From Duganella lactea (GTDB taxonomy: Bacteria > Pseudomonadota > Gammaproteobacteria > Burkholderiales > Burkholderiaceae_D): DNA of 64,000 nucleotides. The first letter of the stretch is position 1. Each line of letters starts with the position of its first letter. Position numbers and translations under genes: made by a program. The stretch is taken from contig NZ_WWCP01000015.1 in assembly GCF_009857505.1 (NCBI RefSeq), forward strand, positions 1-64,000. Direction: 5' to 3'. Shown one piece after another: positions 46,224 through 56,120 of this stretch. Below the pieces are notes generated by a model. It did not search any database and was not told the DNA's origin. It saw only the letters and a program-made list of their open reading frames with translations.

Positions 46224-46281
46224 CGCTTCGAGGGATTGCCCGTATAATCTCTCATTTGCGACAAGTTCTCCCCAGATTCCC

Positions 46282-47238
46282 ATGAAGGTATTTCGAGGTC
46301 TTCCCAATGCGGCGGCGCGCGCGCCCTGCGCGCTCACGATCGGCAATTTTGACGGTGTCCACCTGGGGCACCAGGCATTGCTCGCCCGCGTGCGCGCCGC
46401 CGCCGACCGGCTCGGACTGGAAGCGGCGGTGATGACCTTCGAACCGCATCCGCGCGAATTCTTCGCGCAGAAGTCCGGCGATCTGTCGAAAGCCCCGGCC
46501 CGCATCGCCAACCTGCGCGACAAGCTGCAATCGCTGTCCGACAACGGCATCGACCGCGTCATCGTCGAACACTTCTCGGCGTCCTTTGCATCGCTGACGC
46601 CGCAAGAATTCACCGAGAAAGTGCTGGTCGAAGGCCTGCACGTCAAATGGCTGATGGTCGGCGACGACTTCTGCTACGGCGCACGGCGCGCCGGCAACGT
46701 GCAAATGCTGCTGGAAGCGGGACAAAAATACGGCTTCCACGTCGAGACCCTGCCGACCGTGATGAACGGCAGCACCCGCATCTCCTCCTCCGCCGTGCGC
46801 AGCGCGCTGGCCGAGGGCGCGTTTGCCCACGCCGAGGCGCTGCTCGGCCACCCCTACGCCATCTCCGGCCACGTGATTCACGGCCAGAAACTGGGCCGCA
46901 CGCTCGGCTTCCCGACGCTGAACCTGCGCGTGCCGCACCGCCCGGCGCTGTCGGGCATCTTCATCGTGCAAGTGCATGGTTTGAGCGCGCAGCCGCTGCC
47001 CGCGGTGGCCAGCATGGGCGTGCGCCCGACCGTCGACGACAGCGGCCGCGTGCTGCTGGAGGTGCACGTGTTCGACTTTGCGCAGCACTGCTACGGCAAA
47101 CAGGTGCGCGTCGAGTTCCTGCAAAAAATCCGCGACGAAGAAAAATACATCGACCTGCCGACGCTGACGGCCGCCATCAACAACGACGCCGACATCGCCC
47201 GCGCCTTCTTCGCCAAGCGCGCCACCGACCGAATTTGA
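46282..47238 (+). CDS. ribF: Bifunctional riboflavin kinase/FAD synthetase RibF
   Basis: RibF converts riboflavin to FMN and then FAD. The 318-residue product has an N-terminal nucleotidyltransferase domain (LTIGNFDGVHLGHQALLARV with the HxGH-type motif; VGDDFCYGARRAGN; STRISSSAVRSALAEG) and a C-terminal flavokinase domain (GRTLGFPTLNLRVP, FDFAQHCYGKQVRVEFLQKIR). Length is normal. It is followed by ileS and lspA, the widespread ribF-ileS-lspA order. Confidence 0.96.
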   Translation: MKVFRGLPNAAARAPCALTIGNFDGVHLGHQALLARVRAAADRLGLEAAVMTFEPHPREFFAQKSGDLSKAPARIANLRDKLQSLSDNGIDRVIVEHFSASFASLTPQEFTEKVLVEGLHVKWLMVGDDFCYGARRAGNVQMLLEAGQKYGFHVETLPTVMNGSTRISSSAVRSALAEGAFAHAEALLGHPYAISGHVIHGQKLGRTLGFPTLNLRVPHRPALSGIFIVQVHGLSAQPLPAVASMGVRPTVDDSGRVLLEVHVFDFAQHCYGKQVRVEFLQKIRDEEKYIDLPTLTAAINNDADIARAFFAKRATDRI

Positions 47239-47301
47239 CCGCGCGATCAGCTACGAGCGCCGGCTACACAGAACACCCGAATAAATCACTGAACGCATAC
47301 C

Positions 47302-50169
47302 ATGTCCGATAACAAATCCGCAAAAAAGCCAGAAAGCAAATACCCGGTCAACATGACCGAAACCCCATTCCCGATGCGCGGCGATATGGCCAAGCGCGAG
47401 CCGAACTGGGTCAAGCAATGGCAAGACAAGAAAATCTATGAGCGCGTGCGCAAGGCCGCCGCCGGCCGGCCTAAATTCATCCTGCACGACGGTCCTCCTT
47501 ACGCCAACGGCGACATCCACATCGGCCACGCCGTCAACAAGATCCTGAAGGACATGGTGGTCAAGGCCCGCACCTTCGCCGGCTTCGACGCGCCATATGT
47601 GCCGGGCTGGGATTGTCACGGCATGCCGATCGAGATCCAGATCGAAAAACAGTACGGCAAGAACCTGCCGACCGCCGACGTGCTGACCAAGGCGCGCGCC
47701 TACGCCTACGAGCAGGTCGACCGCCAGCGCAAGGACTTCATCCGCCTGGGCGTGCTGGGCGAATGGCAGAACCCTTACCTGACCATGAACTTCTCCAACG
47801 AGGCCGACGAACTGCGCTCGCTCGGCAAGATGCTGGAGAAAGGCTATGTCTATCGCGGCCTGAAGCCGGTCAACTGGTGCTTCGACTGCCAGTCGGCGCT
47901 GGCCGAGGCGGAAGTGGAATACCAGGACAAGCGCGATCCGGCGATCGACGTCGGCTTCAAGTTCGCCGAATCCGACAAGCTGGCCAAAGCCTTCGGCCTG
48001 GATAAACTGCCGACCGAGAACGGCTTCATCGTCATCTGGACCACCACGCCATGGACCATCCCGTCCAACCAGGCGCTGAACGTCAACCCGGAACTGAAAT
48101 ACGCGCTGGTCGAAACCTCGCGTGACGGCCAGCCTTTGCTGCTGATCCTGGCGCAAGACCTGGTGGAATCGTGCCTGGCACGCTACAAGCTGGAAGGCAC
48201 CACCATCGCCACCTGCGACGGCGCCGCGCTGGGCGGCATCAGCTTCCGCCATCCGCTGCACGCCTCGGACGCTTTCTACGACCGCCTGTCGCCGATGTAC
48301 CTGGCCGACTACGTGACCGCCGACAGCGGCACCGGCGTGGTCCACTCGGCGCCGGCCTACGGCCTGGACGACTTCATCTCGTGCAAAGCGCACGGCATGA
48401 AGGATGATCAGATCCTGACCCCGGTGCTGGGCGACGGCAAGTACGCCGAATCGCTGCCGCTGTTCGGCGGCATGACCATCTGGGAAGCCTCAAAGCCGAT
48501 CTGCGCGGCGCTGAAAGAAGTGGGCGCGCTGTTCGAAGTGAAGATGTTCGATCACAGCTACATGCACTGCTGGCGCCACAAGACGCCGATCATCTACCGC
48601 GCCACCTCGCAGTGGTTCGCCGGCATGGACGTGCATCCGCACGACGGCGGCGCCACGCTGCGCCAGGCCGCGCTGGCCGGCATCGAGCAAACCGCCTTCT
48701 TCCCCGACTGGGGCAAGGCGCGCCTGCACGGCATGATCGCCAACCGTCCCGACTGGACGCTGTCGCGTCAGCGCCAGTGGGGCGTGCCGATGGCCTTCGT
48801 GGTGCATAAAGAAACCGGCGCGCTGCACCCGCGCACCCCGGAACTGCTGGAGCAAATCGCCCAGTTGATCGAAAAGAGCGGCATCGACGCCTGGCAGGCG
48901 CTGGACCTGAAAGACCTGATCGGCGACGAAGCGTCGGACTACGTCAAGAACAAGGACACGCTGGACGTGTGGTTCGACTCCGGCAGCACGCACCAGACGG
49001 TGCTGCGCGGCTCGCACAAGGAGCAGTCGGCATTCCCGGCCGACCTGTATCTGGAAGGCTCGGACCAGCACCGCGGCTGGTTCCACTCGTCGCTGCTGAC
49101 CTCCTCGATGCTGAACGGCACGCCGCCTTACAAGGCGCTGCTGACCCACGGCTTCGTGGTCGACGGCGAAGGCAAGAAGATGTCCAAATCGATCGGCAAC
49201 ACCATCGCGCCGCAGGACGTGTGGAACAAGCTGGGCGCCGACATGCTGCGCCTGTGGGTGGCCTCGACCGACTACACCGGCGAACTGTCGATCTCCGACG
49301 AAATCCTCAAGCGCGTGACCGAATCGTATCGCCGCATCCGCAACACGCTGCGCTTCCTGCTGGCCAACCTGTCGGACTTCGATTACGCGAAGGACGCCGT
49401 GCCGGCGGCCGAGCTGCTGGAAATTGACCGCTACGCCATCGCCAACATGGCGGCGCTGCAGAAGGAAATCGAAGCGCACTATATGCAGTATGAGTTCCAG
49501 CCGGTGATGTCGAAGCTGCAGAATTACTGCTCGGAAGACCTGGGCGGCTTCTACCTGGACATCCTGAAGGACCGCCTGTACACCACCGGCGTGACGTCGG
49601 TGTCGCGCCGCTCGGCGCAAACGGCGCTCTACCACATCACGCAAAGCCTGCTGCGCGTGATGGCGCCGGCGCTGTCCTTCACCGCCGAAGAGGCATGGGA
49701 AATCTTCGCCGGCGCCGAAGGCTGGAAAGCCAGCGATGAAACCATCTTCACCCAGACCTGGTGGCAGTTGCCGGAACTGGCCGACGCCGAAGCGCTGCTG
49801 GCCAAATACACCGCGCTGCGCGCCGTGCGCGCCGACGTCACCAAGCAGCTGGAAGACCTGCGCGCTTCGGGCGCGATCGGCTCGTCGCTGCAGGCGGAAC
49901 TGAGCATCAAGGCCGCCGGCGACAAGTTCAAGGTGCTGGCCAGTCTGGAAGAGGATTTGAAGTTCATCTTCATCACCTCGCTGGCGTCGGTCAGCGAAGT
50001 GGCGTCGGCAGAGGAAGAAGCGGTCAACGTCACCGCCTCGAAGGCCGCGAAGTGCGAGCGTTGCTGGCACTACCGCGCCGACGTGGGCGCGCACGCCGAC
50101 CACCCGACGCTGTGCGGCCGCTGCCACAGCAATCTGTTTGGTGCGGGCGAAAAACGCAAGTTCGCTTAA
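47302..50169 (+). CDS. ileS: Isoleucyl-tRNA synthetase
   Basis: IleS is an essential class I aminoacyl-tRNA synthetase. The 955-residue product has the HIGH motif in [17 protein letters not shown] and KMSKS in [15 protein letters not shown]. The CP1 editing domain lies between them ([16 protein letters not shown]). The C-terminal zinc motif [15 protein letters not shown]...LCGRC is intact. Length is standard for bacterial type IleS. It is followed by a palindromic repeat and lspA. Confidence 0.98.
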   Translation: MSDNKSAKKPESKYPVNMTETPFPMRGDMAKREPNWVKQWQDKKIYERVRKAAAGRPKFILHDGPPYANGDIHIGHAVNKILKDMVVKARTFAGFDAPYVPGWDCHGMPIEIQIEKQYGKNLPTADVLTKARAYAYEQVDRQRKDFIRLGVLGEWQNPYLTMNFSNEADELRSLGKMLEKGYVYRGLKPVNWCFDCQSALAEAEVEYQDKRDPAIDVGFKFAESDKLAKAFGLDKLPTENGFIVIWTTTPWTIPSNQALNVNPELKYALVETSRDGQPLLLILAQDLVESCLARYKLEGTTIATCDGAALGGISFRHPLHASDAFYDRLSPMYLADYVTADSGTGVVHSAPAYGLDDFISCKAHGMKDDQILTPVLGDGKYAESLPLFGGMTIWEASKPICAALKEVGALFEVKMFDHSYMHCWRHKTPIIYRATSQWFAGMDVHPHDGGATLRQAALAGIEQTAFFPDWGKARLHGMIANRPDWTLSRQRQWGVPMAFVVHKETGALHPRTPELLEQIAQLIEKSGIDAWQALDLKDLIGDEASDYVKNKDTLDVWFDSGSTHQTVLRGSHKEQSAFPADLYLEGSDQHRGWFHSSLLTSSMLNGTPPYKALLTHGFVVDGEGKKMSKSIGNTIAPQDVWNKLGADMLRLWVASTDYTGELSISDEILKRVTESYRRIRNTLRFLLANLSDFDYAKDAVPAAELLEIDRYAIANMAALQKEIEAHYMQYEFQPVMSKLQNYCSEDLGGFYLDILKDRLYTTGVTSVSRRSAQTALYHITQSLLRVMAPALSFTAEEAWEIFAGAEGWKASDETIFTQTWWQLPELADAEALLAKYTALRAVRADVTKQLEDLRASGAIGSSLQAELSIKAAGDKFKVLASLEEDLKFIFITSLASVSEVASAEEEAVNVTASKAAKCERCWHYRADVGAHADHPTLCGRCHSNLFGAGEKRKFA

Positions 50170-50180
50170 CATACCGCCAT

Positions 50181-50208
50181 CGTCATTCCGGCCTGCGCCG
50201 GAATGACG
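50181..50208. repeat. Palindromic REP-like element between ileS and lspA
   Basis: CGTCATTCCGGC-CTGC-GCCGGAATGACG is a perfect 12-bp stem with a CTGC loop. The same loop occurs in the repeat at 38901-38916. No T run follows, so a dispersed repeat is more likely than a terminator. Confidence 0.75.
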
Positions 50209-50235
50209 GGGCGACCGCAACGTAAATTACATACC

Positions 50236-50739
50236 ATGGCCACCAAAAAAATCTTCCCGACCAAATCCTCGTCCAGCATCACGCCATGGCTGGGCATTGC
50301 CACGCTGATCATCCTGATCGACCAGCTGACCAAGATCACCATCAACAAGACCTTCCAGTACGGCGAAGAGAAAGTCATCACCTCCTTCTTCAACCTGGTG
50401 CTGGCGTATAACAAGGGCGCGGCCTTCAGCTTCCTCAGCAACAGCGGCGGCTGGCAGCGTTACTTCTTCACCGCCATCGGCATCGGCGCCGCCGTCTTCA
50501 TCATCTACCTGCTGAAGAAGCACAGCGCCCAGCGCATGTTCGCGTGGGCGCTGTCGCTGGTGCTGGGCGGCGCGATCGGCAACGTCATCGACCGGCTGCT
50601 GTACGGCCACGTGGTCGACTTCCTGGATTTCCACTGGCCTGGCCTGGGCCACTTCCCGGCGTTTAACGTGGCCGATTCGGCCATCTGTATCGGCGCCGCC
50701 CTGTTCATCCTGGACGAACTGCGCCGGGTGAACAAATAA
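50236..50739 (+). CDS. lspA: Prolipoprotein signal peptidase LspA
   Basis: LspA is an inner-membrane aspartyl protease that removes lipoprotein signal peptides. The start at 50236 ([20 protein letters not shown]) was chosen; the frame extends 11 codons upstream through the palindromic repeat. The 167-residue product has four membrane helices and the conserved [19 protein letters not shown] and FNVADSAI blocks with both catalytic Asp residues. It is followed by coaBC. Confidence 0.96.
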   Translation: MATKKIFPTKSSSSITPWLGIATLIILIDQLTKITINKTFQYGEEKVITSFFNLVLAYNKGAAFSFLSNSGGWQRYFFTAIGIGAAVFIIYLLKKHSAQRMFAWALSLVLGGAIGNVIDRLLYGHVVDFLDFHWPGLGHFPAFNVADSAICIGAALFILDELRRVNK

Positions 50740-50751
50740 CGGAGCCGCATC

Positions 50752-51978
50752 ATGATGGAACTGACTGGTAAGAAAATCGTTCTCGGCCTGTCCGGCGGCG
50801 TGGCCTGCTACAAGGCGGCGGAACTGTGCCGCGCCTTCACCAAGGCCGGCGCCACCGTGCAGGTGGTGATGACCGAAGCGGCCACCCACTTCATCACCAC
50901 GGTCACCATGCAGGCCCTGTCGGGCCGTCCGGTGTACACCGACCAGTGGGACCCGCGCGTCAACAACAACATGGCCCACATCGACGTCACCCGCGACGCC
51001 GACGCCATCATCGTCGCGCCCTGCTCGACGGACTTCATCCGCAAGCTGGCGCACGGCGCCTGCGACGACCTGCTGTCGACCATGTGCGTGGCACGTCCGC
51101 GCCATGTGCCGCTGCTGATCGCGCCGGCCATGAACGTGGAAATGTGGCAGAACCCCGCCACCCAGCGCAACGTGCAGACGCTGCGCGACGACGGCATCAC
51201 CCTCTTCGGCCCGGCGGCCGGCGACCAGGCCTGCGGCGAAGTGGGCATGGGCCGCATGCTGGAGCCGGAACAGCTGCTGGAAGAAGTGATCGCCGCCTTC
51301 GAGCCGAAAGTCCTGGCGGGCAAACGCATCCTGATCACCGCCGGCCCGACCTTCGAGCCGATCGACCCGGTGCGCGGCATCACCAATCTGTCCTCGGGCA
51401 AGATGGGTTACGCCGTGGCGCGCGCCGCGCGCGAGGCCGGCGCCGAGGTGGTGCTGGTATCCGGCCCGGTGTCGTTGCCGGTGCCGTACGGCGTGCAGCG
51501 CATCAGCGTGCAGAGCGCGCAGCAGATGTACGACGCCGTGATGGCCAATGTCGATCACCAGCACATCTTCATCGCCGTGGCGGCGGTGGCCGACTGGCGC
51601 ATCGCCAACGCCAGCGACCAGAAACTGAAAAAGAACCCGAACGGCACCGCGCCGGACCTGAAGTTCGAGCAGAATCCGGACATCCTGGCCTCGGTGGCGG
51701 CGCTGACCAACCTGGCCGGCCATCCTTACTGCGTCGGCTTTGCCGCCGAATCGGAAAACCTGGTCCAATTCGGCGCCGACAAGCGCGAGAAAAAGGGCAT
51801 CCCGCTGCTGGTCGGGAATATCGGCCACCACACCTTCGGCCAGGACGACAACACCATCATCCTGTTCGACGAGAACGGCCACACCATTTTGCCGCGCGCC
51901 GACAAACTGACGCTGGCGCGCCAACTGATTTCCGAGATCTCCAAGCGGATCTCACAACATTCTTTGTTCGCTAAATAA
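50752..51978 (+). CDS. coaBC: Bifunctional phosphopantothenoylcysteine synthetase/decarboxylase CoaBC
   Basis: CoaBC catalyses two successive steps of coenzyme A synthesis. The 408-residue product has the N-terminal flavin-dependent CoaC decarboxylase (GLSGGVACYKAAEL, the catalytic His in MAHIDVTRDAD, and PAMNVEMWQNPATQRN). The C-terminal CoaB synthetase includes GPTFEPIDPVRGITNLSSGKMG and AAVADWRIAN. A second in-frame ATG at 50755 is an equal start candidate. The stop codon directly abuts the dut start. Confidence 0.96.
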   Translation: MMELTGKKIVLGLSGGVACYKAAELCRAFTKAGATVQVVMTEAATHFITTVTMQALSGRPVYTDQWDPRVNNNMAHIDVTRDADAIIVAPCSTDFIRKLAHGACDDLLSTMCVARPRHVPLLIAPAMNVEMWQNPATQRNVQTLRDDGITLFGPAAGDQACGEVGMGRMLEPEQLLEEVIAAFEPKVLAGKRILITAGPTFEPIDPVRGITNLSSGKMGYAVARAAREAGAEVVLVSGPVSLPVPYGVQRISVQSAQQMYDAVMANVDHQHIFIAVAAVADWRIANASDQKLKKNPNGTAPDLKFEQNPDILASVAALTNLAGHPYCVGFAAESENLVQFGADKREKKGIPLLVGNIGHHTFGQDDNTIILFDENGHTILPRADKLTLARQLISEISKRISQHSLFAK

Positions 51979-52428
51979 ATGAAAAACGTCGACGTTAAAA
52001 TCCTTGACCCTCGCATGAAAGAGCAACTGCCGGCGTATGCGACGCCTGGCTCGGCGGGCTTGGACCTGCGCGCCTGCATCGACGCGCCGATGGTTATCGA
52101 AGCCGGCCAGACCGTGCTGATTCCCACCGGCCTGGCGATCCACATCGCCGATCCGGGCTACGCCGCGATGATCCTGCCGCGCAGCGGCATGGGCCACAAA
52201 AACGGCATCGTGCTGGGGAATCTGGTAGGCTTGATCGACTCCGACTATCAGGGCCAGCTGATGATCTCGACCTGGAACCGCGGCCACAGCGCCTTCACGC
52301 TGCAACCGATGGAACGCCTGGCGCAACTGATCATCGTGCCGGTGCTGCAGGTCGGCTTTAATGTGGTGGAAGAATTCGATACCAGTGAGCGTGGCGCCGG
52401 CGGTTTCGGCAGCACTGGCAAACACTAA
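51979..52428 (+). CDS. dut: dUTP diphosphatase
   Basis: Dut hydrolyses dUTP to dUMP, keeping uracil out of DNA and feeding dTMP synthesis. The 149-residue trimeric-type dUTPase has its motifs: [12 protein letters not shown] (I), [15 protein letters not shown] (II), [11 protein letters not shown] (III), [10 protein letters not shown] (IV) and [12 protein letters not shown] (V). It follows coaBC with no spacer, the common coaBC-dut arrangement. Confidence 0.97.
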   Translation: MKNVDVKILDPRMKEQLPAYATPGSAGLDLRACIDAPMVIEAGQTVLIPTGLAIHIADPGYAAMILPRSGMGHKNGIVLGNLVGLIDSDYQGQLMISTWNRGHSAFTLQPMERLAQLIIVPVLQVGFNVVEEFDTSERGAGGFGSTGKH

Positions 52429-52449
52429 CAACGGAGACGGAGGGCGGGG

Positions 52450-53547
52450 ATGAACAAGATGAATAAATTTGGCACCTTATCCGTTGTACCGCTGATCGCG
52501 GCGAGCGTGCTGCTGTCGGCCTGCTCCACGTTCCAGTCGCAGCCCTCCTCCCCCGAGCCGGCGCCGTCGGTGGTCAGCACCGCCACCGAAGCGCCGCCGC
52601 AGGTCACCGCCAAGATGGCGGCCGCGCGCCAGCAACTGAGCCAGATGGTGGCCTTGCAGGACCGCCTGTACCGCGTCGCCGGCCCGCTGTTGATCAATAA
52701 CGCGGACCTGTGCCGCACGCAGGCACGCAATCTGCTCGGCTTCACCGCCAAGAACAAATACTCCTACCCCGGCGAATTCAGTGACGCCGCCGCCGCGGTG
52801 CTGAATTACAGCGACCGCCTGGAAGTGGCCACCGTGCTGGCCGGCAGCGGCGCCGCGCGCGCCGGCCTGCGCAAGGGCGACATCCTGATCGCCGCCGACG
52901 GCAAACTGCTGCCGGTGGGCGTCAACGCCGAAACCGAAGCGGCGGCGGTACTCGGCCCGCTGGTCGGCAACAACAAATTCCTGAACCTGACGGTGCAGCG
53001 CGGCGGCGCCAATCAACAGCTACGCGTGCCGGTCACGCGCGCCTGCGCCTTCAAGATCGACATCGGCAACTCGGACAACGTCAACGCCTACTCCGACGGT
53101 CAGCGCGTGATGATCACGCGCGGGATGGTCAACTTCGCGCAGAGCGACGACGCTATCGCCTACGTGCTGGCCAAGGACATCGCCCACAATGTGCTGGGCC
53201 ACGCGGCCACCACCAAGCAGGCTTACACGGTGGGGGGCATCATCGATAACCTGATCGCCGTGCGTCCCGACCTGTCGATGCTGATCGGGACCGCCGGCGT
53301 GAAGCCGATGCCGCAGGAGCTGGACGCGGCGGCCGACAACCTGTCGCTGTACATGGTGGCCCGCGCCGGCTACAACGTCGCAGGCGCGCGCGCCTTCTGG
53401 CAGCGCCTGTCCACGCAATATCCGGCCTCGGTGCTGAACGGGTATACCGCCAACCACCCCGCCGTGAGTTATCGCCTGAGCGTGATCGACAAGACGGTGT
53501 CCGCGATCCGTAGCAAGCAAGCCTCCAGTCAGCCGCTGCTTCCTTAA
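52450..53547 (+). CDS. M48-like lipoprotein with PDZ domain and degenerate zinc site
   Basis: This 365-residue lipoprotein has a signal sequence and lipobox LLSACS (Cys at about residue 25). A PDZ-like region occupies about residues 115-195 (VLAGSGAARAGLRKGDILIAADGKLLP), followed by an M48/LoiP-like peptidase region. The expected zinc motif HExxH is replaced: the sequence reads YVLAKDIAHNVLGHAA, so the first His and the catalytic Glu are Lys and Asp. Downstream ELDAAADNLSLYMVARAGYN aligns with the usual third-ligand helix, where ExxAD is normally found. It probably lacks protease activity or works differently. It follows dut by 21 bp. Confidence 0.8.
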   Translation: MNKMNKFGTLSVVPLIAASVLLSACSTFQSQPSSPEPAPSVVSTATEAPPQVTAKMAAARQQLSQMVALQDRLYRVAGPLLINNADLCRTQARNLLGFTAKNKYSYPGEFSDAAAAVLNYSDRLEVATVLAGSGAARAGLRKGDILIAADGKLLPVGVNAETEAAAVLGPLVGNNKFLNLTVQRGGANQQLRVPVTRACAFKIDIGNSDNVNAYSDGQRVMITRGMVNFAQSDDAIAYVLAKDIAHNVLGHAATTKQAYTVGGIIDNLIAVRPDLSMLIGTAGVKPMPQELDAAADNLSLYMVARAGYNVAGARAFWQRLSTQYPASVLNGYTANHPAVSYRLSVIDKTVSAIRSKQASSQPLLP

Positions 53548-53563
53548 TCCCTGAGAGAACGCC

Positions 53564-53959
53564 ATGAACAAGTCCGGCCTGATCGTGATCGCACTGATGT
53601 TGACGGCCGGCTGGGCGCAGGCGGCCGTATGGCTGAAAGTGGGCGGTGGTAAAACCGTCACCTACTACATGGACAAGGCCAGCGTGATCAAGACCGACAA
53701 GACGCGCAAGGTCTGGTCGATGCAAACCTTCGCCCGCATGCAGAAGACGCCCGAGGGCAAGCTGTATCAATCGGTGAAGATGCTGCACATGTATGCGTGC
53801 GAGGAGCACACCACCACCCTGCTGGCGCAGATCTATTATCCTGAAGCGATGGGCAAGGGCGAGCCGGTGGAGAACTACAAGTTCGAGAAATTCAACCCGG
53901 AAGACATCGTGCCCGACAGCGCCTTCGACAGCGTGCTGGTGGCCGCCTGCAAGGATTAG
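53564..53959 (+). CDS. Surface-adhesin E-like secreted protein
   Basis: This 131-residue secreted protein has a signal peptide ending GWAQA (about residue 20) and the adhesin E-like layout: an initial WLKVGGG strand, TYYMDKASVIKTDKTRKVWSM, a central CEE with one Cys, and a final AACKD with the second Cys. The fold is named after Haemophilus protein E, but most family members have no known role. It follows the M48-like lipoprotein by 16 bp, possibly in one transcript, and its stop overlaps the convergent small membrane-protein gene. Confidence 0.75.
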   Translation: MNKSGLIVIALMLTAGWAQAAVWLKVGGGKTVTYYMDKASVIKTDKTRKVWSMQTFARMQKTPEGKLYQSVKMLHMYACEEHTTTLLAQIYYPEAMGKGEPVENYKFEKFNPEDIVPDSAFDSVLVAACKD

Positions 53960-54084
53960 CCGGGGAAGTTGGGGAATACTGTGGCCATCAGCCATGTGAG
54001 GCCGGCGCAGACCAGCACCGCGCAAATCAAGACGATCAGCAAACGACCGAATTTGGGTGCTCCGTCATCGTCCTTCTGAGGCAT
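53956..54084 (-). CDS. Small single-pass membrane protein (42 residues)
   Basis: This short gene encodes 42 residues: a charged N-terminus (MPQKDDDGAPKFGR), one strongly hydrophobic helix (LLIVLICAVLVCAGLTWLMA) and the tail TVFPNFPG. AGGGA lies eight bases before the ATG at 54084. Its stop overlaps the convergent adhesin E-like stop by four bases, and it is divergent from xdhC across 44 bp. The coding-like organisation (charged tail, helix, ribosome binding site) supports a real small protein. No function is known to me. Confidence 0.6.
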   Translation of the reverse strand: MPQKDDDGAPKFGRLLIVLICAVLVCAGLTWLMATVFPNFPG

Positions 54085-54128
54085 ATCTGATCCCTGCAAG
54101 GTTTAATGAGCCGTAGTATATTCCATTC

Positions 54129-55151
54129 ATGGATTCTATCGACCTCGAAGTACTCAAAACCAGCGCCGCCTGGATCGCGGCGGGGCGCCGCTGTGAGCTG
54201 ATCACCGTCATCAAGACCTGGGGTTCCAGTCCACGCCCGGTCGGCGCCACGCTGGCCATCTGCGAAGACGGTGCCGTGATCGGCTCCGTCTCCGGCGGCT
54301 GCATCGAGGACGACCTGATTGCGCGCGTGCGCGACGAAGGCATCCGCCGTGAAGCGCCTGAAATCGTCAGTTACGGCATCACCGCCGACGAGGCGCATCG
54401 TTTCGGCCTGCCTTGCGGCGGCACGATTGCCTTGTCGATCGAGCCGCTGTCTGAACGCAGCCGCATCGGCGAGCTGCTGGCGCGGCTGGAGCGGCACGAA
54501 CTGGTGCAGCGCCGGCTGGACCTGCGCAGCGGCGAGGTGACGTTGTCTCAAGCCGCGCCGGGGGCGCAGATGCAGGTCAGCGAGCAGGCGATGGTGACGC
54601 TGCACGGACCGCGCTGGCGCTTGCTGATCATCGGCGCCGGGCAACTGTCGCGTTTCCTGGCGCAGATCGCGCTGGCCATGGATTACAGTGTGACCGTCTG
54701 CGATCCGCGCGAGGAATACCGCGCCGGCTGGCATGTCGATGGCGTGCGGCTGGTGCACGAGATGCCGGACGATGTGGTGCTGGCGATGCGGCTCGACCAC
54801 CGCAGCGCGGTGGTGGCGCTGACGCACGATCCCAAGCTGGACGACCTGGCGCTGATGGAGGCGCTGAAATCGGATGCTTTCTACGTCGGCGCGATCGGCT
54901 CACGCCTGAATAACAGCAAGCGCCGCGAACGACTGCTGGAATTCGATTTAACGCCGGACCAACTGGCGCGCCTGCATGGACCGATTGGCCTGTACATCGG
55001 CAGCAAGACGCCATCCGAAATCGCCATCTCCATCCTGGCCGAAATGACGGCCGTCAAAAACGGCGTGCCGACCAATTTGATCGTACCGCACGCCTCCGCC
55101 CCTACCAAACCGGGCGACGCGGTTTGCGTGGCGGAGAGTGGCGCGGTCTGA
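54129..55151 (+). CDS. xdhC: XdhC-family protein
   Basis: XdhC-type proteins bind molybdenum cofactor and pass the sulfurated form to xanthine dehydrogenase-like enzymes. The 340-residue product has the N-terminal XdhC/CoxI domain (TWGSSPRPVGATLAI, SVSGGCIEDDL) and the C-terminal Rossmann domain (LIIGAGQLSRFLAQIA, DAFYVGAIGSRLNNSKRRERL). No xdhA or xdhB is nearby, so the client enzyme is elsewhere. It is the third molybdenum-cofactor gene in the window, after moaA and the MobA-MoeA fusion. Confidence 0.9.
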   Translation: MDSIDLEVLKTSAAWIAAGRRCELITVIKTWGSSPRPVGATLAICEDGAVIGSVSGGCIEDDLIARVRDEGIRREAPEIVSYGITADEAHRFGLPCGGTIALSIEPLSERSRIGELLARLERHELVQRRLDLRSGEVTLSQAAPGAQMQVSEQAMVTLHGPRWRLLIIGAGQLSRFLAQIALAMDYSVTVCDPREEYRAGWHVDGVRLVHEMPDDVVLAMRLDHRSAVVALTHDPKLDDLALMEALKSDAFYVGAIGSRLNNSKRRERLLEFDLTPDQLARLHGPIGLYIGSKTPSEIAISILAEMTAVKNGVPTNLIVPHASAPTKPGDAVCVAESGAV

Positions 55152-55247
55152 TTCCAGCGCAAGAATCGGCTAGTACGGCGCGCGCGGATACGCGACAATA
55201 GCGCACGGCGGCGCCATCGCCCCGCCGCCCCACATCCTGGATTCCGC

Positions 55248-56120
55248 ATGAACACCGCCAACCTGTTACGCCTCGTCCTGCTAGCCGCCATCTGGGGCGG
55301 CTCCTTCCTCTTCATGCGCATCGCCGCCCCGGTGCTGGGCGCCGCCGTGCTGATCGAATACCGGGTGCTGTTCGCCGCCATCTTCCTTGGCGTGGTCGGC
55401 GTGTTCCTGAAAAAATCGCTGGACTGGAAACAGCACTGGAAGCACTACTTCATTCTCGGCCTGTTCAACTCGGCCCTGCCCTTCCTGATGTTCGCCTTCG
55501 CCGCGCGCACGCTGTCGGCCTCTTTGCTGGCGGTGCTCAACGCCACCACGCCGTTATGGGGCACCTTGATCGCCGCCGTCTGGTCGCGCACCATGGTCAG
55601 CGGCAAAGTCCTGCTGGGCCTCGCGCTGGGCACCTGCGGCGTCGCGCTGCTGGTCGGTTTCGACCATGTCAGCGCCAAGCCGGGGGCAGGCATCGCGGTT
55701 GCGGCCGTGCTGTTCGCGTCCTTCAACTACGGCGTCGCCAGCAACTACGCCAGGCAGGCCAAGGCGGTCGAACCGTTCGCCAACGCCAATGGCTCCATGT
55801 GGGCGTCGGCGCTGATGGTGCTGCCGGTGGTGCCGTTCTTCCCCGCACCGGGCGAGCACACCATCGGCATCATGGGAGCGGTGCTGGCGCTGGCGGTGCT
55901 GTGCAGCGGCGTGGCCTACCTGATCTACTTCCGCCTGATTCAGGATGTCGGTCCATCGTCGGCGCTGACGGTGACTTTTCTTAGTCCGCTGTTCGGCATC
56001 TTGTGGGGTGTGCTGTTCCTCGGCGAGACGGTGGGCTGGTACACCTTTGCCGGCGCCGCCATCGTCATCACCGGCACCGTGCTGGTGACGGGCTTCCGCT
56101 TCGGCCGGCGCGCGGCATGA
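55248..56120 (+). CDS. EamA/DMT-superfamily transporter
   Basis: This 290-residue inner-membrane protein has ten predicted helices in two EamA repeats. The first begins LLRLVLLAAIWGGSFLFMRIAAP, the second near GAGIAVAAVLFASFNYGVASNYARQA. Such transporters export amino acids or metabolites; substrate cannot be predicted. Its stop overlaps the alkA-like start (ATGA). Confidence 0.88.
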   Translation: MNTANLLRLVLLAAIWGGSFLFMRIAAPVLGAAVLIEYRVLFAAIFLGVVGVFLKKSLDWKQHWKHYFILGLFNSALPFLMFAFAARTLSASLLAVLNATTPLWGTLIAAVWSRTMVSGKVLLGLALGTCGVALLVGFDHVSAKPGAGIAVAAVLFASFNYGVASNYARQAKAVEPFANANGSMWASALMVLPVVPFFPAPGEHTIGIMGAVLALAVLCSGVAYLIYFRLIQDVGPSSALTVTFLSPLFGILWGVLFLGETVGWYTFAGAAIVITGTVLVTGFRFGRRAA

